Below are positions 1 to 11,250 of a stretch of DNA of 64,000 nucleotides, one piece after another. The stretch is from assembly GCA_009760855.2 (NCBI GenBank), contig WPIO01000001.1:975001-1039000 (forward strand), given 5' to 3'. A program made the position numbers and the translations under genes. The stretch is from Cristatella mucedo. Its lineage: Eukaryota; Bryozoa; Phylactolaemata; Cristatellidae. The notes under the pieces are model-generated. The model saw only the letters and a list, made by a program, of their open reading frames with translations. It searched no databases and had not been told where the DNA came from. The stretch's first letter is position 1, and the number at the start of each line of letters is the position of its first letter.

Positions 1-365
1 AAAGAGAAAAACGAATCTGACTAGCCCCTAATTAAAATAAAGGCTGCATTGGCTGTGACACCAGGATCCACGCCACATCCGACAAAGATGCTGGGCCTGC
101 ACAAGCAGAAAAGCTGCTCGTCGCCGGTTTCTTCACCAGCTACCTCAGCCGCCTATGGAAACATGGATGCCACTAAAGCAGCGTTTCTTTGATCTCTCCA
201 GTTTTATTACCGAGCTTTGCTCTTGACGGAATATGTTATTGCAATAGCCTTAACTCATAATGGCAAGATTAGGTGGATGCAGTTGTAAAGCTATTTAACT
301 TCCTAATCGCAGAAGATACGAAGACTGTCGTTCACCTTTGCCCAATTAGATACGTAGAAAACAGA

Positions 366-1430
366 TTAGAAAGATACACTTGATAAAGCGATCTCCGAGA
401 ACCCAATCTCTCTTTAGCCGGTTTACATTTGCCGCAAAGGAAAATGCAATTTAATGGTGAGTAATATCATGCTTGATGAAACAACTAATTTAATAATATG
501 GTTCGGGGTGACATGCACGGGGTCACCATGCAAATGTGGTTAGTGGCAGCATGCACAGTGTCAGCACGCATAAGCACATCAAGGACCATACACAGGTACC
601 CACAAAAAGCTGCTTCAAATAGCTGTATTTTTTCAAGTTCTTTTTAAATGTTGTCAGGTCAGAGGATGTTCTGACGCAGGTCGGGATGAAGATCCGGGCT
701 TTGGAAGCATACGAACTACATGCATGGTCTCGAAAGGATTTGAGGTTTGTATGAGGTATTTGTAGAATGTCGGATTCCGAAAAGCAGGTGGTACGATGCT
801 GGGCTTGATGGTGGAGTTTATCTTAGAGATAGGCTGGAGCCACAGAATAAAGTGACCTAAAAATTAGCGACATAACCTTGAAGTCAATGCGTTGGTTGAC
901 TGGTAGCCAGTGCAGGTCGGCGAGAAGTGGTGTAATGTGGCAACTGAGACGATTACGACAGACAAGCCTAGCTGCAGAGTTTTGCACCAGCTGCAATCAC
1001 CTGATTGCACGTGCTGGTAGGCCAGTAAGGAGTGAGTTGCAGAAGTCGTGACGGGATGTGACGAATGCATGGAACAAATTGGACATGGTATCCTTATTTA
1101 AACAAGCCCAAATTTTAGCAATGTTAAGGAGCAGAAAATAGGTGGATTCGCATGTGGAGCTAATATTGTGATTTAACGAGAGGTCGCTTTGGAAAATGAC
1201 ACCTTCATTTGAGCTGATTCAACAGGAGATATGCTGGTAGAGCCAATTTTGAGCGTTAGCCTTTCCAATTACTGAATCACAGTGGTTTTGCCCATAACTA
1301 GTAAGTTAGTTCCATCACCATTTACTTTTAGAAAATTTGTGGCCATCCATGTGCGGATGTCATCAATACGTGCAGCAAGTGAGTTGAGAGAATTTGAGGT
1401 GCTCGAAGGCTATGAGAGATAGATCTGTCA
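366..1430 (-). mobile_element. LINE family A (CR1/L2-type), RT C-terminal part and 3' UTR
   Basis: This is a 5'-truncated non-LTR retrotransposon on the minus strand. The plus strand begins with the family tail (CTTGATAAAGCG...AACCCAATCTCTC) at about 376 and reads back through the 3' UTR into the C-terminal reverse transcriptase and thumb region. Minus-strand frames between about 640 and 1430 give pieces such as [31 protein letters not shown] and ADLHWLP, which recur in all family A copies here. Several frameshifts and stops make it inactive. Family placement rests on the arrangement of these RT motifs; the clade (CR1, L2 or a relative) is not fixed. Confidence 0.85.
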
Positions 1431-2184
1431 AACTTTTTAAGCAGTCTTCGGCATGTCTGTGACAACGAGCTTGACACCAGCCTGCAACCTAAGATACGCA
1501 GCTTGTAAAGTTGTGTACGACGAAGAAAAAAGCGATTCAAATTTCTCAAATGATGGATTCAATACTGACGAAATGCCTTTCTGGACGCATTTCTTTGGTA
1601 GGGGGCTTATTTACTATTCTATTTATATATACTCCATTTTTTGTATGTGGATGATGCACTGGAACTGTGATGTCAATTTTGCGAACATCTCTAAATGAAC
1701 GAGAGTGCCGACATGCAGCCACAGTAGGCTCACAGAATGTGACCGCTTGACACCGACAGGGAGCCCAAGGGACTGAGATCAGAGTTTAACGATATCATCC
1801 AGCCAGCGATGTCAAAGCAACACACTGGGACTGATCGTCTCGCAGACATCACATGCAGGAGTTGCCACTCTTGGAATGGTCTCTGCCAGTTAAGCGTGAC
1901 ACGGCCGTTCCTGCAACCCTGATGTAGGGATTGCGGCCAGGTAGCAGGCCCTGAGGCTGGCCTGTGATAGGCGGCAGACTTGTGTCATAATCACCCCAAA
2001 TACGACAGCAAGCAGCAGGAGTTTCAATGTCCGTGGAACAGCTAATTACAAAGCTAGCCAATCGACTCAAAGTAGCAGTTTTTTGGGCGTGAGTGTTGAG
2101 ATAAATGACCAGCACTTGAATGCTCATTGTTGTCAGGTAAGTGCCAACAGTACCCGTGGTAAATGGGAAAATAAAAATATTTTA
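1431..2184. other. Intergenic stretch, nothing recognised
   Basis: I see no gene, RNA or clear repeat here. The open frames of 80-92 codons at 1453-1698 (+) and 1849-2127 (-) lack recognisable motifs and look incidental. Confidence 0.5.
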
Positions 2185-2500
2185 TTATTGTGAATTTCGC
2201 ATACTACTTGAGCACTCAAGAGTCCAAGGGGCTACTGCCGGTCTTGGGTGGCAATGGACCGTGGAATACCTGGCTGTACATTGACCAGAGCAAGCACAGT
2301 GGCAGTGTCTAGGCCTTTTGATGACGTAGGGAGCGAGTTCCATAGTATAGGACAGGACCTGAGGGCACAATGAGGCTAGAACTGGTGCAGCGGTTCAGCT
2401 AGGTATGGAGTAGTAAAGCCGTGGTGGGCCTTGTGGGTCAGGATAAGAACTTGGCTCTGTATCCATTCGTCAAGACGAAGGCCTGGATTCGACAAGCAAG
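2185..2500 (-). mobile_element. LINE family B, RT C-terminal fragment
   Basis: Read on the minus strand, this encodes a diverged form of the family B C-terminal block: a stretch like PYLAEPLHQF, then a cysteine-containing link, then LWNSLPTS. The same block is seen in order at 32650-32950, 39000-39260 and 44600-44880. It is a short, 5'-truncated and broken copy. Confidence 0.7.
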
Positions 2501-4860
2501 TCAAACCAGAACTCTGAATAAAGAATACACTGTGTATGGTCCTAGCAGTGCATTTGCATGTATTTATGACTGCTTACTCTGCCCAGTTCTCATTTAAGGA
2601 GCAGCCAGCTAGCTCTCTTGAGCACTCGTACTGCTTACGGTCGAAGGCGCGGTCTCTTGGCAAAAGTCGCTAGCGTGTCCCTGACACTTTGCTGTGGGAG
2701 CGCCCCACCGGTCATTCGGCAACCTTTACTCTCGACGGGCATTTAGTAAACCAGTAGAGCACCTCGTGAAACGTTACGGTATCTGGTGGTTAGGTGGGGA
2801 TAGGCTAATACTGTTGGGCTTAGTGCGAAAAATTTCTTGTAGTAGTCTTTAGAGGTTACTCAATGAGAAAGGGGAATATTTTCTATGGATGCAGCTAAAC
2901 AGACCAACCACTGCAAGACAGTGCCTTACTATTCAGCTAAGCCTGGCAACTCAGTGCCCTCACAAGTGAGCAATGGAAGGACGCCTCAGAAACTTTTAGG
3001 CAGACGGTGCAGTGGCCATGACAGCAACCCCATGAGCAGCACCAGCCCTTCAGCAGATGCACACACAGGGAGCTCATCCAAAACCTATTCCTCTTCGAAA
3101 GATAAGAGCCAAGATTATACAGCAGCCAGAAGTGGCACCCACAGTCGCTTGTGGGCGGATAACGGTGGGTCCGGCAAGCTGGGTGTTGGTAACTCTATCC
3201 ACTTTCCCATTCCCACAGCAACCATACATGTAGAACTACCAGCTTTAGGCATCGGCTGGCACTGACAATTGCATGCAACAGCTGCCAATCGCTGGCAGGA
3301 TTACTCTCAACAACCTGAAAAACGTCCAAGGCTACTATATGTGTCGAGCCTTTAATGAGCCATGAGTTGCCATGTTTTGAACCATTCATCTTGTCAATGC
3401 CAGTGAGTTTGGCCGTTAACTCATCGACCACGGCGACTGTTGATCTGCCGCGTGTGCTGTTCCTACTAGCTAGTGCAGGCAAGCGACGGCTGAGCACAGC
3501 CACTAGCCATCTTGGCTTTGCAGCCAGGGACTTTTTTGCTGAAGTATGTACCAATTGAAGGACCACCAGCTGGATTTTAGCAACTGCGACACAGCAGGGG
3601 CATAGCCTTCGGCCAGGAACAAAGTAGGAATACGAGTTTCACAACGAAATGTAACCCCTCAGCATTGTCAGAAAATTCTCATTCTGGTTAAGGTAAGGCG
3701 GCTGTACACTTCATCAAACGTCTGGGGGGATTTTTTTCCGTTTTCATGGACATGTAGAGCAAACTTACTGCAACCGAAATCAGAATTTTTCTACAATGTT
3801 GCTGAACAAGCAGACATGCAGCACGCTCAGCCATTCTCAGCTGAACCTTCCTAAGAAGCCAAGCCGCTTGATCGAGAGTGTTCCGAGGATCTTAGAGTCT
3901 TCTTCTGATCGACTTGTGGGACGCTGTACTAGCTTGAAAAACCAAATGGCAATGACAACTGGGGTACCACCACGGCTTTACTGAGCTTGTCTGTTCAAAC
4001 ACGAGGCCGGCATTAACACGTTTCCGAAAAACTTCATATTGCCAAGAAGACTGGGTAAGCTGTCATACAATTCGCATCATATCTCACTGACTACCAAGCA
4101 GCCCCATATAATTATGTTAGGCCAGCAAGTTTCTTTAACTGGAACGTGCTAAAACAAATTATTTGGATTTTCCGCATCTGGGTACCGGTCCGATGGACAG
4201 AACTCACTAACTCTTCACACGATACCGCAACGAACAAGAGGCAATCGTTGCCTAATGAGGTGGTTAAGCAGTCATCAATCGACAGCTAAGGGACTCAATC
4301 CCTTGGTCTGCAGGTAACCCTGGTAGGTCAGCCTGCCAAAAGGGGTTGAGGCAGAGATCAGGCAGCTAACAGTTAACATGCTGTTATTTGGAAGAGGAAA
4401 GTGGTTCACTTCATGACCGGAAAATGTTGTTGGCATCACACTGACTACAGCCAATTGACGAGGGTCTGAATGCAAGGACAATGCTATTTCCCAGCAAATT
4501 GTACTTCGTTCAAAATTGGACTGTGGCTGTCAACAACAGCAGCAGGAGACAGCTTACCCAGCAGTTGAAGGGAAGCTTAAGTCTCCTCGGAAGCATAGGT
4601 GAAGTCCTGCTAGAAGCAAGTGAGATCGAGTTTTCAAGCGTAACACGGAAAATTGGCTGAGACCAAATCACCAGTGAGATCTAGATTTTAAACCGCAAGG
4701 AGTCTGGGAATGCAAAGCTTGTCCCGTCGCCTTGCTACGGCATTGGGGCACATCTGGGATAGCCATTCATGTCGAGTAAACTTTGGGTGCTTGCTGCATC
4801 TCCGATGGCGTTTTCCTCTTTCCTATTGTCCCTCCAGTCTCTTACAACAAAGATATATGT
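2501..4860. other. Intergenic stretch with incidental open frames
   Basis: The longest open frames are 2885-3265 (+, 126 codons) and 3195-3566 (-, 123 codons). They overlap on opposite strands and neither shows a family I recognise. The minus frame contains NSWLIKGSTHI, faintly like the start of a copia protease (WLIDSGATHH), but the catalytic Asp-Ser-Gly is absent, so I do not call it. Confidence 0.45.
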
Positions 4861-5187
4861 ATAATAATAATAATAATAATAATAATTCACTTGATAAAGC
4901 ACCCTCAGAGAACTTAATCTCTCTCTATTCGCTTTACATTTGCGGTAAAGTGAAATGCAAGGGAATGGTAACTAAAATCATGCTTGAAAAACAAACGAAA
5001 TGAATAATATGATTAGGGGTGACGTGCACAGGGTCAGCATGCAAATGTGGTTAGTGGCAGCACGCACAGTGTCAGAAAGCATAAGCACATCAAGGACGAA
5101 TCACAGGGACCCACTACATGCTGTCCTAAATAGGTGTGTTTTTAGGTTCCTTTTAAATGTGGTCAGGTCAGGGGGATGTTCTGACGC
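4861..5187 (-). mobile_element. LINE family A 3' tail with (AAT)n
   Basis: An (AAT)n run at 4861-4885 is followed by the family A 3' end (TTCACTTGATAAAGCACC...AGAGAACTTAATCTC) and its 3' UTR, as far as the sequence GGTCAGGGGGATGTTCTGACGC. The match stops abruptly near 5187, giving a 5'-truncated insertion of about 330 bp. The ATT-type microsatellite is the element's own 3' end read on the opposite strand. Confidence 0.85.
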
Positions 5188-5659
5188 AAAATATAGTAAT
5201 ACATATTTTAAATAATTAATAATTATTATTAGCATGGCCAAAATGTAGACTCTCACTGAACAGGAATTTAGAGCTAAGGCCATATATGAACGCTAATCTG
5301 GGACAGACCCTTGATTGGAAATGCTGGCTCCAGGTGAAGCCACGGGTCGCCCCAAATACAATGCAGCAGGCAACATTGTCTTTCACAGGAGACTTAAATT
5401 CACAATAAGAATTGTTATTCCTATGAGAGCCATTATCATGCATTCAACCATGAAGATTATATAGACTCTTACTGAGCTGCTCTGGATTGCAACCTTGACT
5501 CGATTCAGTGGCTGCATTTGGCATGCTTCTGCCTACTCCGAAATTTAAGCTACATGTCTTTAGTCTGCAGCATGCCATTCGTACTTCGGAATGGTATGCT
5601 ATTTTTACTTTGGTGCATCACGTCAATCGAAGCGTACTGTAAGCCAGTTGCTCAGCTTT
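5188..5659. other. Unassigned stretch
   Basis: No gene is recognised. Part of 5280-5400 (a block around CGCCCCAAATACAATGCAGC) weakly resembles 1980-2040, which may be a shared old repeat of unknown type. Confidence 0.35.
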
Positions 5660-5910
5660 GGCGAAGCCTAAAACCTGCAGAAGCCCAGTGCGTTCTGCCG
5701 ACTGGGGGTGGTGTGAACGCCTCGCCCTAGCAAAAATGCGAAAGCAGTAGTACTGCATGTGCTAGGTAAAACCACAGTCGGACTAGCAAACGTACGATTG
5801 CTATTCTCCGTGTGTGCTAACATACCATGCTTCTCTAGCCTGTAAATCGCATGAGCTATTGGCTGGGCACTAGCCTCTGGCTTCAAACTAACCCTTGGCA
5901 TGGAATCTGG
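5660..5910 (-). pseudogene. Ty3/gypsy reverse transcriptase N-terminal fragment (decayed)
   Basis: The minus-strand frame from about 5901 down contains RVSLKPEASAQPI followed by YRLEKHGMLAHTENSN and ASPTVVLP. This follows the order of the gypsy RT entry region (a basic-aromatic VPY block, then RLE..G.., then W..P.V.VP). The palm motif YxDD is absent and the flanks are not retroelement-like, so it is an isolated fragment. Similarity is modest and the call rests on motif order alone. Confidence 0.4.
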
Positions 5911-5959
5911 TTTACAACAAGTTTGCCAAAGGTTCAGTAGGCTAATATGATGTCAAATC

Positions 5960-6909
5960 GTGACTTTCTGCTAACGAATTGCCGATCGCCTTATGTTAAC
6001 CTTAGCATGCCGGTCAGCCCATGTTTTTGCATAAGCTCAGTTTAACTTTTGCTTTGAAACCAACCAGTGGCTTTCTAAACCACCACCCAAGGCTTTGTCC
6101 ATAGCTTGGTGTTTAGCCCATAGTTCACCAATGGCTTTGTGTTGGCCCGATTCTTTGTGTTAAATTTTGGCTATTCCTTAGTCGTGGCTTTAAAGTTAAG
6201 AGGTGGCCTTACCTTAGCCAATGGCTTTGATATGGTGCGCTCTATGAAGTGGACCTTTTGATGGGAGAGGCTGACTGCACATTCACCCCATCCCTGCCGT
6301 GATTCCATCCGGTTCTGTGGTCCAAACCGATGGGCTTAGCTGGTTCGCTGTGGGGTGGGCAATACCCTCAGGGTCTAGCATGGTACTCGAGACGGCTTTA
6401 TGAGCTTGGATCGCCTTATCAACGATGCCAATCGATCCTTTAGATCACCTGATCAATGATGCTCATCGATTCTTGAGCAGTATAACTATTGTGATTAGGC
6501 TGGCATCCAGACCCTCTAAACTCTATTGATGTGATCGCTAGTTTTGAAAATAGTTGCCCGGATGAACATACCTTCAGTTGGTAGGAAAGATCTGGTTTCC
6601 TCCCCTCTGCCTAGTTGTTTACCTGCCTGGCTAGAGGGTAAGATTCGATGTCCCACCCCTGAGCCTCGCTGTTTAATTGCATAGCTCCATATAGCATGTG
6701 CCTTCGTCTGGAGCCCCTTCCATACCTAGTGAGCCGTAACTTAATATCGATGCCAAAGGCGCGGGTTGGTTTTCTGATTTGTAGCATTGTAGCCATCCAA
6801 TTTTATGAGCCTGTCTCTTACCAAGTGCCTAGCAGGATCCTAAGGCCCTGCCACCGACTGAGAGCATAGCATGCCGACCTACTGATTTCAGCACAGGACA
6901 TGCAGAGTT
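5960..6909. repeat. Degenerate short tandem motif (6040-6235) in unassigned sequence
   Basis: Between about 6040 and 6235 the phrase 'ATGGCTTTG' and close variants recur every 20-30 bases (near 6070, 6093, 6130, 6187 and 6222), suggesting an old minisatellite. The remainder to 6909 shows nothing recognisable. Confidence 0.4.
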
Positions 6910-6912
6910 AAT

Positions 6913-6962
6913 GAGTCCAGCAGCAGCAATAATGCCTAGTCCAGCAGCAGCAATAATGCCTA
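6913..6962. repeat. Two-copy tandem repeat of about 25 bp
   Basis: The unit TCCAGCAGCAGCAATAATGC followed by CTAG occurs twice back to back with no mismatch. It contains a short CAG run. Confidence 0.8.
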
Positions 6963-8567
6963 GGATTTGGGTCAGAGAGGTTTGCCATCAAGAGCTAATT
7001 GCTGATTTTTACTTCGAAAACTTCTTTTCAGACCGATGGCCACATGTGCCAGATCCGGTCTTGCTTAGCAGCTAACACTGTACCAGAAATATGAGCACAC
7101 GGAGGAGGACTTCTCGGAAATCATTCACCAGCAGTGTCATGGCCGTAAGAGCTATTGCATAAGCATCAGCTGCAGCCCTCTCAGCTGCAGCACACGAGAC
7201 AGATTTGGCATTGGTGCAAGAATGCAGGTCAGGCAGCAGCCAGAAGAATGGCTAGGGTTGCTCTGGGAGAGGCATGCTACCCGGAGCCAGTTTGGCGACA
7301 AGTACAGGTAAGACAGACCGCGCACTTGGCTCTTTGACTCGCTGTTCAATCGGCAACTGCTGCTGCTGAAACCTGCAGTCTGAGGCTGTGGCAATAGTCT
7401 TACACCTCACTGGCCGATAGCTTCTACTGCAGCTGAATACCTGTTACTGCTGGCTGTCTTTGCCATCTAATGGCTGCTGCTACTTCCCGGAACTGCTGCT
7501 GCCTGAGCTATATGCTGCTAGCAAACAGCAGCATGCTAATTAGTTTGCTACTTCGAGCTGCTGCTGCACTTCTTCTTGGAACATGCTGGCTGTATGGCCC
7601 ACTCGCCTACGGCCTGCTTGCTGCTGTTGCTGCAGACAGGCACCTGCTACTCTCGTGGCTGATTGCTGATTCATAACTGGCTGCTAGTACATAGGACCCA
7701 TTCAAAAGACCAATATTTTTTTTTCAACGAAACGTTAGAAAGAAAAGTATCTGTTATTAAGCAACCCATTCACGACCAGCTATCAGGATGAACACGTCAA
7801 GCTGGTTGGAGAGAAAGAAGGAGTTTTACGTCAAAATGCAAAGTGGCAGGATACGTTTTGGAGAAGATCGGATATGAGGATGCTGTCCCAGAGTCAGCTA
7901 AATCACGTTATGCAACATTCATCGGTTAAGGCTGCTGCTACACCAACCCCTGACGAGCTCTATGGGATCTTGGCGAGCCTAAGCAAGGCCCTACTCAGGG
8001 GTGAAGACAGGAGGCCAATTGCACCCCATTGACAGAAGGAAGTGGGGATGCTGCATTTCAAAAGTTTCTACCCACCTGATCCATCTATCTGTGTTCCATT
8101 GCTGCTAGTGCCATTATTCGAGTAAGTCACTATGCTACACTATTTGTTAAAGTGTAAAAATTTGTCACAATAACTTTGCAATAAGTGGCAGTCAATATTA
8201 CTTTGCAATAAGTGGTAGTTTGCTAGGTTTGCCTTGGTAAATAACTTCATCGTCGGCATCACCAGTCAACGGCTCCCATATAAACAGATGGGTGTGATCA
8301 CGTGACTGTCACCTCCTCTTAGATGCTATCATACATAACCTATTTTTTGCCCATTAGGTCACTGACGATACCTAGGCCTATGATGAGTCAAGGTACCCGG
8401 ATGTCTCCTTGACCTATAGAGGCCAGCCCCTGCCATAGAGCAGCTCGGTACCCGACCAGGACGTACTTCCAGCTGCACACCTTTCCGAGGGTATGAGAGC
8501 AATTTTGATGTGGCCACACGGAGATAGCTATTAAAACCTAGAAGTCACGAGGCATCTTGTAGATCTC
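6963..8567. other. Unassigned stretch with a CTG/CAG-rich patch
   Basis: From about 7340 to 7670 the sequence is rich in CTGCTG. The Leu/Ala-rich open frame at 7470-7676 follows from this composition. At 8170-8215 the phrase ACTTTGCAATAAGTGG is duplicated. No gene is recognised. Confidence 0.45.
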
Positions 8568-8734
8568 AGAGGGTACTGTTTTATGAGGAAACCTCTGGGC
8601 TACGGCAGCACAGAGGCACTGCTGAGATCAGGTTGCTTTTTTATCATGTTACTCAAACGTGACCCCATCTCGGCAGTGATTCTGTGCTACCATAACCCTG
8701 ACGTTTCCTATTAATATTCCTAACAGTACCCTCT
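8568..8734. mobile_element. MITE-like hairpin element, about 167 bp
   Basis: The element starts AGAGGGTACTGTT and ends with its exact complement AACAGTACCCTCT. The inner arms also pair: GCAGCACAGAGGCACTGC on the left faces GGCAGTGATTCTGTGCTACC on the right, with a loop near 8640-8660. A full-length imperfect hairpin with perfect 13-bp ends is typical of a non-autonomous DNA transposon (MITE). I see no target-site duplication and cannot name the superfamily. Confidence 0.65.
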
Positions 8735-8987
8735 ATGCCAGGTCGTTACCGTCGGCAGGAAGTGGCTGCTAATTAAACCTGTCTGGCCAACTCGGAGTTG
8801 CACATGCCAAAAGAAAGGCATTTGCGATAGCTATGCTTCTCGGATGCGATTACAGGTTCGGAAGCAGGTTGTCCTTGCCCTTGAACCCTGAGTCTCGGGT
8901 AGTGCCTGAGAGCACTGGCAAGGCAGGACTAGACCAGTTTATGTACATATACCTACATTCTCATTTTTAAAAACTATTTCATATATT

Positions 8988-9110
<123 letters not shown>

Positions 9111-9589
9111 ATACAGTATCAGCAGTAGTCTAGCAGTAAACAGTGACAGATGAATGTAGGGGGATGTAGTGTTTAGGCATTCCGACACCTGAGGCTAGGT
9201 AGTAAAGCAACTCTATATTAATGCTGTTCCAAAAATGAAGGCAATACAGCTATTAAAGCCACTGCTGGATCTATTATTCTCTAGCACCTTGCTGGCCTTG
9301 GATTAATTTTAGCACGAACGAGAGCTGTTCTGTGGCAGTCAAGAACTCATTTGTCCTGGAGCAGTGAGCCAGAGAGGAGCGTCAGTGCGCTTAGAGAGCA
9401 AGAGCTTAACGGTTAGCCAAGAAGCTCTGGCACCAGCGGTGGCGATCGGCGTTTAGAATTGGTCGGATACCCGCTGGACCTGCTGATTTATGTTGTCTGG
9501 CCGGTCAACCTCCGCCATCACTGTGTGCACAAAAATTGTCTAGAATCGATTCGGCAGTCAAGCTGGACAGAGGTGCCCTTCCAGTGCCT

Positions 9590-10524
9590 GTTGACGGTAT
9601 TAATTCCTAGTCGTAATGGGCCACGGTGTCGGGTCCAATGCCACTAATCTCTTGCCCCATTGTCTCAGCTAGGAATTTAAGACTTGAGCAACGCCTGCTC
9701 TTGGTCTTTTGTCTCGGTTCTCTCTCCTGCTTCGCTTCAACGCCGTCGTACTAGTTTCTCTAAAAGTGAGGGAGGAGGGCAAGCTGTTTGCCAGCCTTTG
9801 ACGGGTCAGGATGAGACAGCACCAGGAGGAGTCGGTGGACTCTACTAAATACGGTCGTATCGCGCCCGAGCCAGCATTTTATGTTTCTTTTGTGATTTGT
9901 GTGCTCGCTCGCACGTGGTTTCGGCATAAAAATTTGCCGGCACGAGCCTAACCTAGTTGGTATGGTGTCTGATATTCGGTTATTTCAGTCTCCTTTATCT
10001 TTTCGGGCCGTTCCCCAGGAGCCAAATGGAGCCTAAGTGTGGAGACGTGTTTACTCCGCGTGAGTTTGAGGTGGCGTGTGGGGGGTATTCCTGCCGCATG
10101 ATGGAAGCTGGCTCCTAATTCTCCATTCAGGATTTAGGCTCCGGTTTGGGCTCCACCTATTTGGGTCGTTTCCCACTGTAGACGTAAGTAGCCAAAGTGT
10201 GGAGACGTGTTTCCTTGGCAAGAGTCCTTGAGCTGTCGAGATTGTGTGAGGAGTGTGGGAATAAAACTGAGCTAGACGAGCAGCCGCTGTGTGCGCTTGC
10301 TAATAAAGCTCAGTAAAAGCCGCAATGTGTGTGCCTCGCTTTCCAACTCAAGCCGCAGACTAACGGTCCCCTTTAACAACGGCAAGTAGGTCAGCGCCAG
10401 AAACGCACAATTCGTTGCGGCCAGCTTACTGTGCGTAGGCACGCGGCGAACGGCATTGGGCACTAGGTTACGCCGCTAGGTAAGCGGCAGGTCAAGCCTA
10501 CTTCGCCGAGCCTTCGGCGTAACA
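9590..10524 (+). mobile_element. 5' LTR of a Ty3/gypsy-type element (left border uncertain)
   Basis: The right end is firm: the LTR ends ...GTAACA at 10524, three bases before a tRNA-Lys primer-binding site. Inside are AATAAA-type signals (near 10262 and 10302), as expected around an R region. A block of about 160 bp is duplicated: AAGTGTGGAGACGTGTTT occurs near 10034 and near 10195. The left border is not visible; I place it near a TGTTGACGG at 9591 only because LTRs of this kind begin TGT. No matching 3' LTR is present. Confidence 0.5.
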
Positions 10525-10527
10525 TTT

Positions 10528-10545
10528 TGGCGCCCGAACGGGGAC
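10528..10545 (+). promoter_or_regulatory. Primer-binding site for tRNA-Lys
   Basis: TGGCGCCCGAACGGGGAC is complementary to the 3' end of a tRNA-Lys, including the CCA. It sits three bases after the LTR end, the standard place for minus-strand priming. Confidence 0.9.
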
Positions 10546-10708
10546 GGGTCAAATTACAGGTAGGATCCTGGGACGAGAAATTACACAGGATGCGGCGAGC
10601 TAGGCTTAGGTTCTCACTGAATTAGACTTGCAGGTATGTAAATTGGATCGAAACAATGAGTGTGATCGAACCTGAGAGGTAGGGAAATTTTCTGAGCAAG
10701 TAGGCGAA

Positions 10709-11250
10709 ATGCCCGAAATGAGCCATTCTCATCAGGCTGTAGCTGGTGGGAGTACCTCGGCAGGAGGCGCTGGTGAAGCACCTGACGCAGCTATGGTTGC
10801 TGGACGCATGCAGCACATGGTGGAAATCGCACAGCTAAAAGCTAGTACGGACAAGTACGCTCGGCAGCAGCCACCGTATGAAGCTTCACCGAAAATTACG
10901 CTTCCTCCGCATTTCTTTTCGTGATTGGCATGAGTCCTGCCAATATCGTGCTGTGTTTCTTTGGTGAAAAACCAGAATCTCTAATTAGATGGCTGCAGGA
11001 GCATAAATCACAGGTACTTTTGGCGGTCATGAAGAGCTGACGTCAACGGAAGATGCTACGACGTGTCATCTTACCAAAAGCCGCTTTGCGGAAGTAGACT
11101 GAGGTTCAACACCTTTGGCGTGGCACTTTCCGCCTAGGAGCTGGCACTAACATGCATGTTCTTGTAGATGAACGCCATCCACCAAATGGACCTACTGAAA
11201 TTGCATTCTATTCTTGCTCTGGCTCGGCCAGAAGAGCAGGCCGACGACAA
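10709..11250 (+). pseudogene. Gypsy-type gag N-terminal region, decayed
   Basis: An ATG at 10709 opens a frame rich in Gly, Ala and Ser, followed by a helical stretch (MVEIAQLKASTDKYARQQPP) and KITLPPHFFS before a TGA at about 10922. Short readable pieces continue in shifted frames to about 11250 (for example DWHESCQ). Position after the LTR and primer site makes gag the only sensible reading; the sequence itself is too decayed for a family match. No pol follows. Confidence 0.5.

Noticed and set aside
3195-3566. Copia protease on the minus strand
   Set aside because: NSWLIKGSTHI only faintly resembles the protease start, the Asp-Ser-Gly is absent, and no gag or integrase lies nearby.
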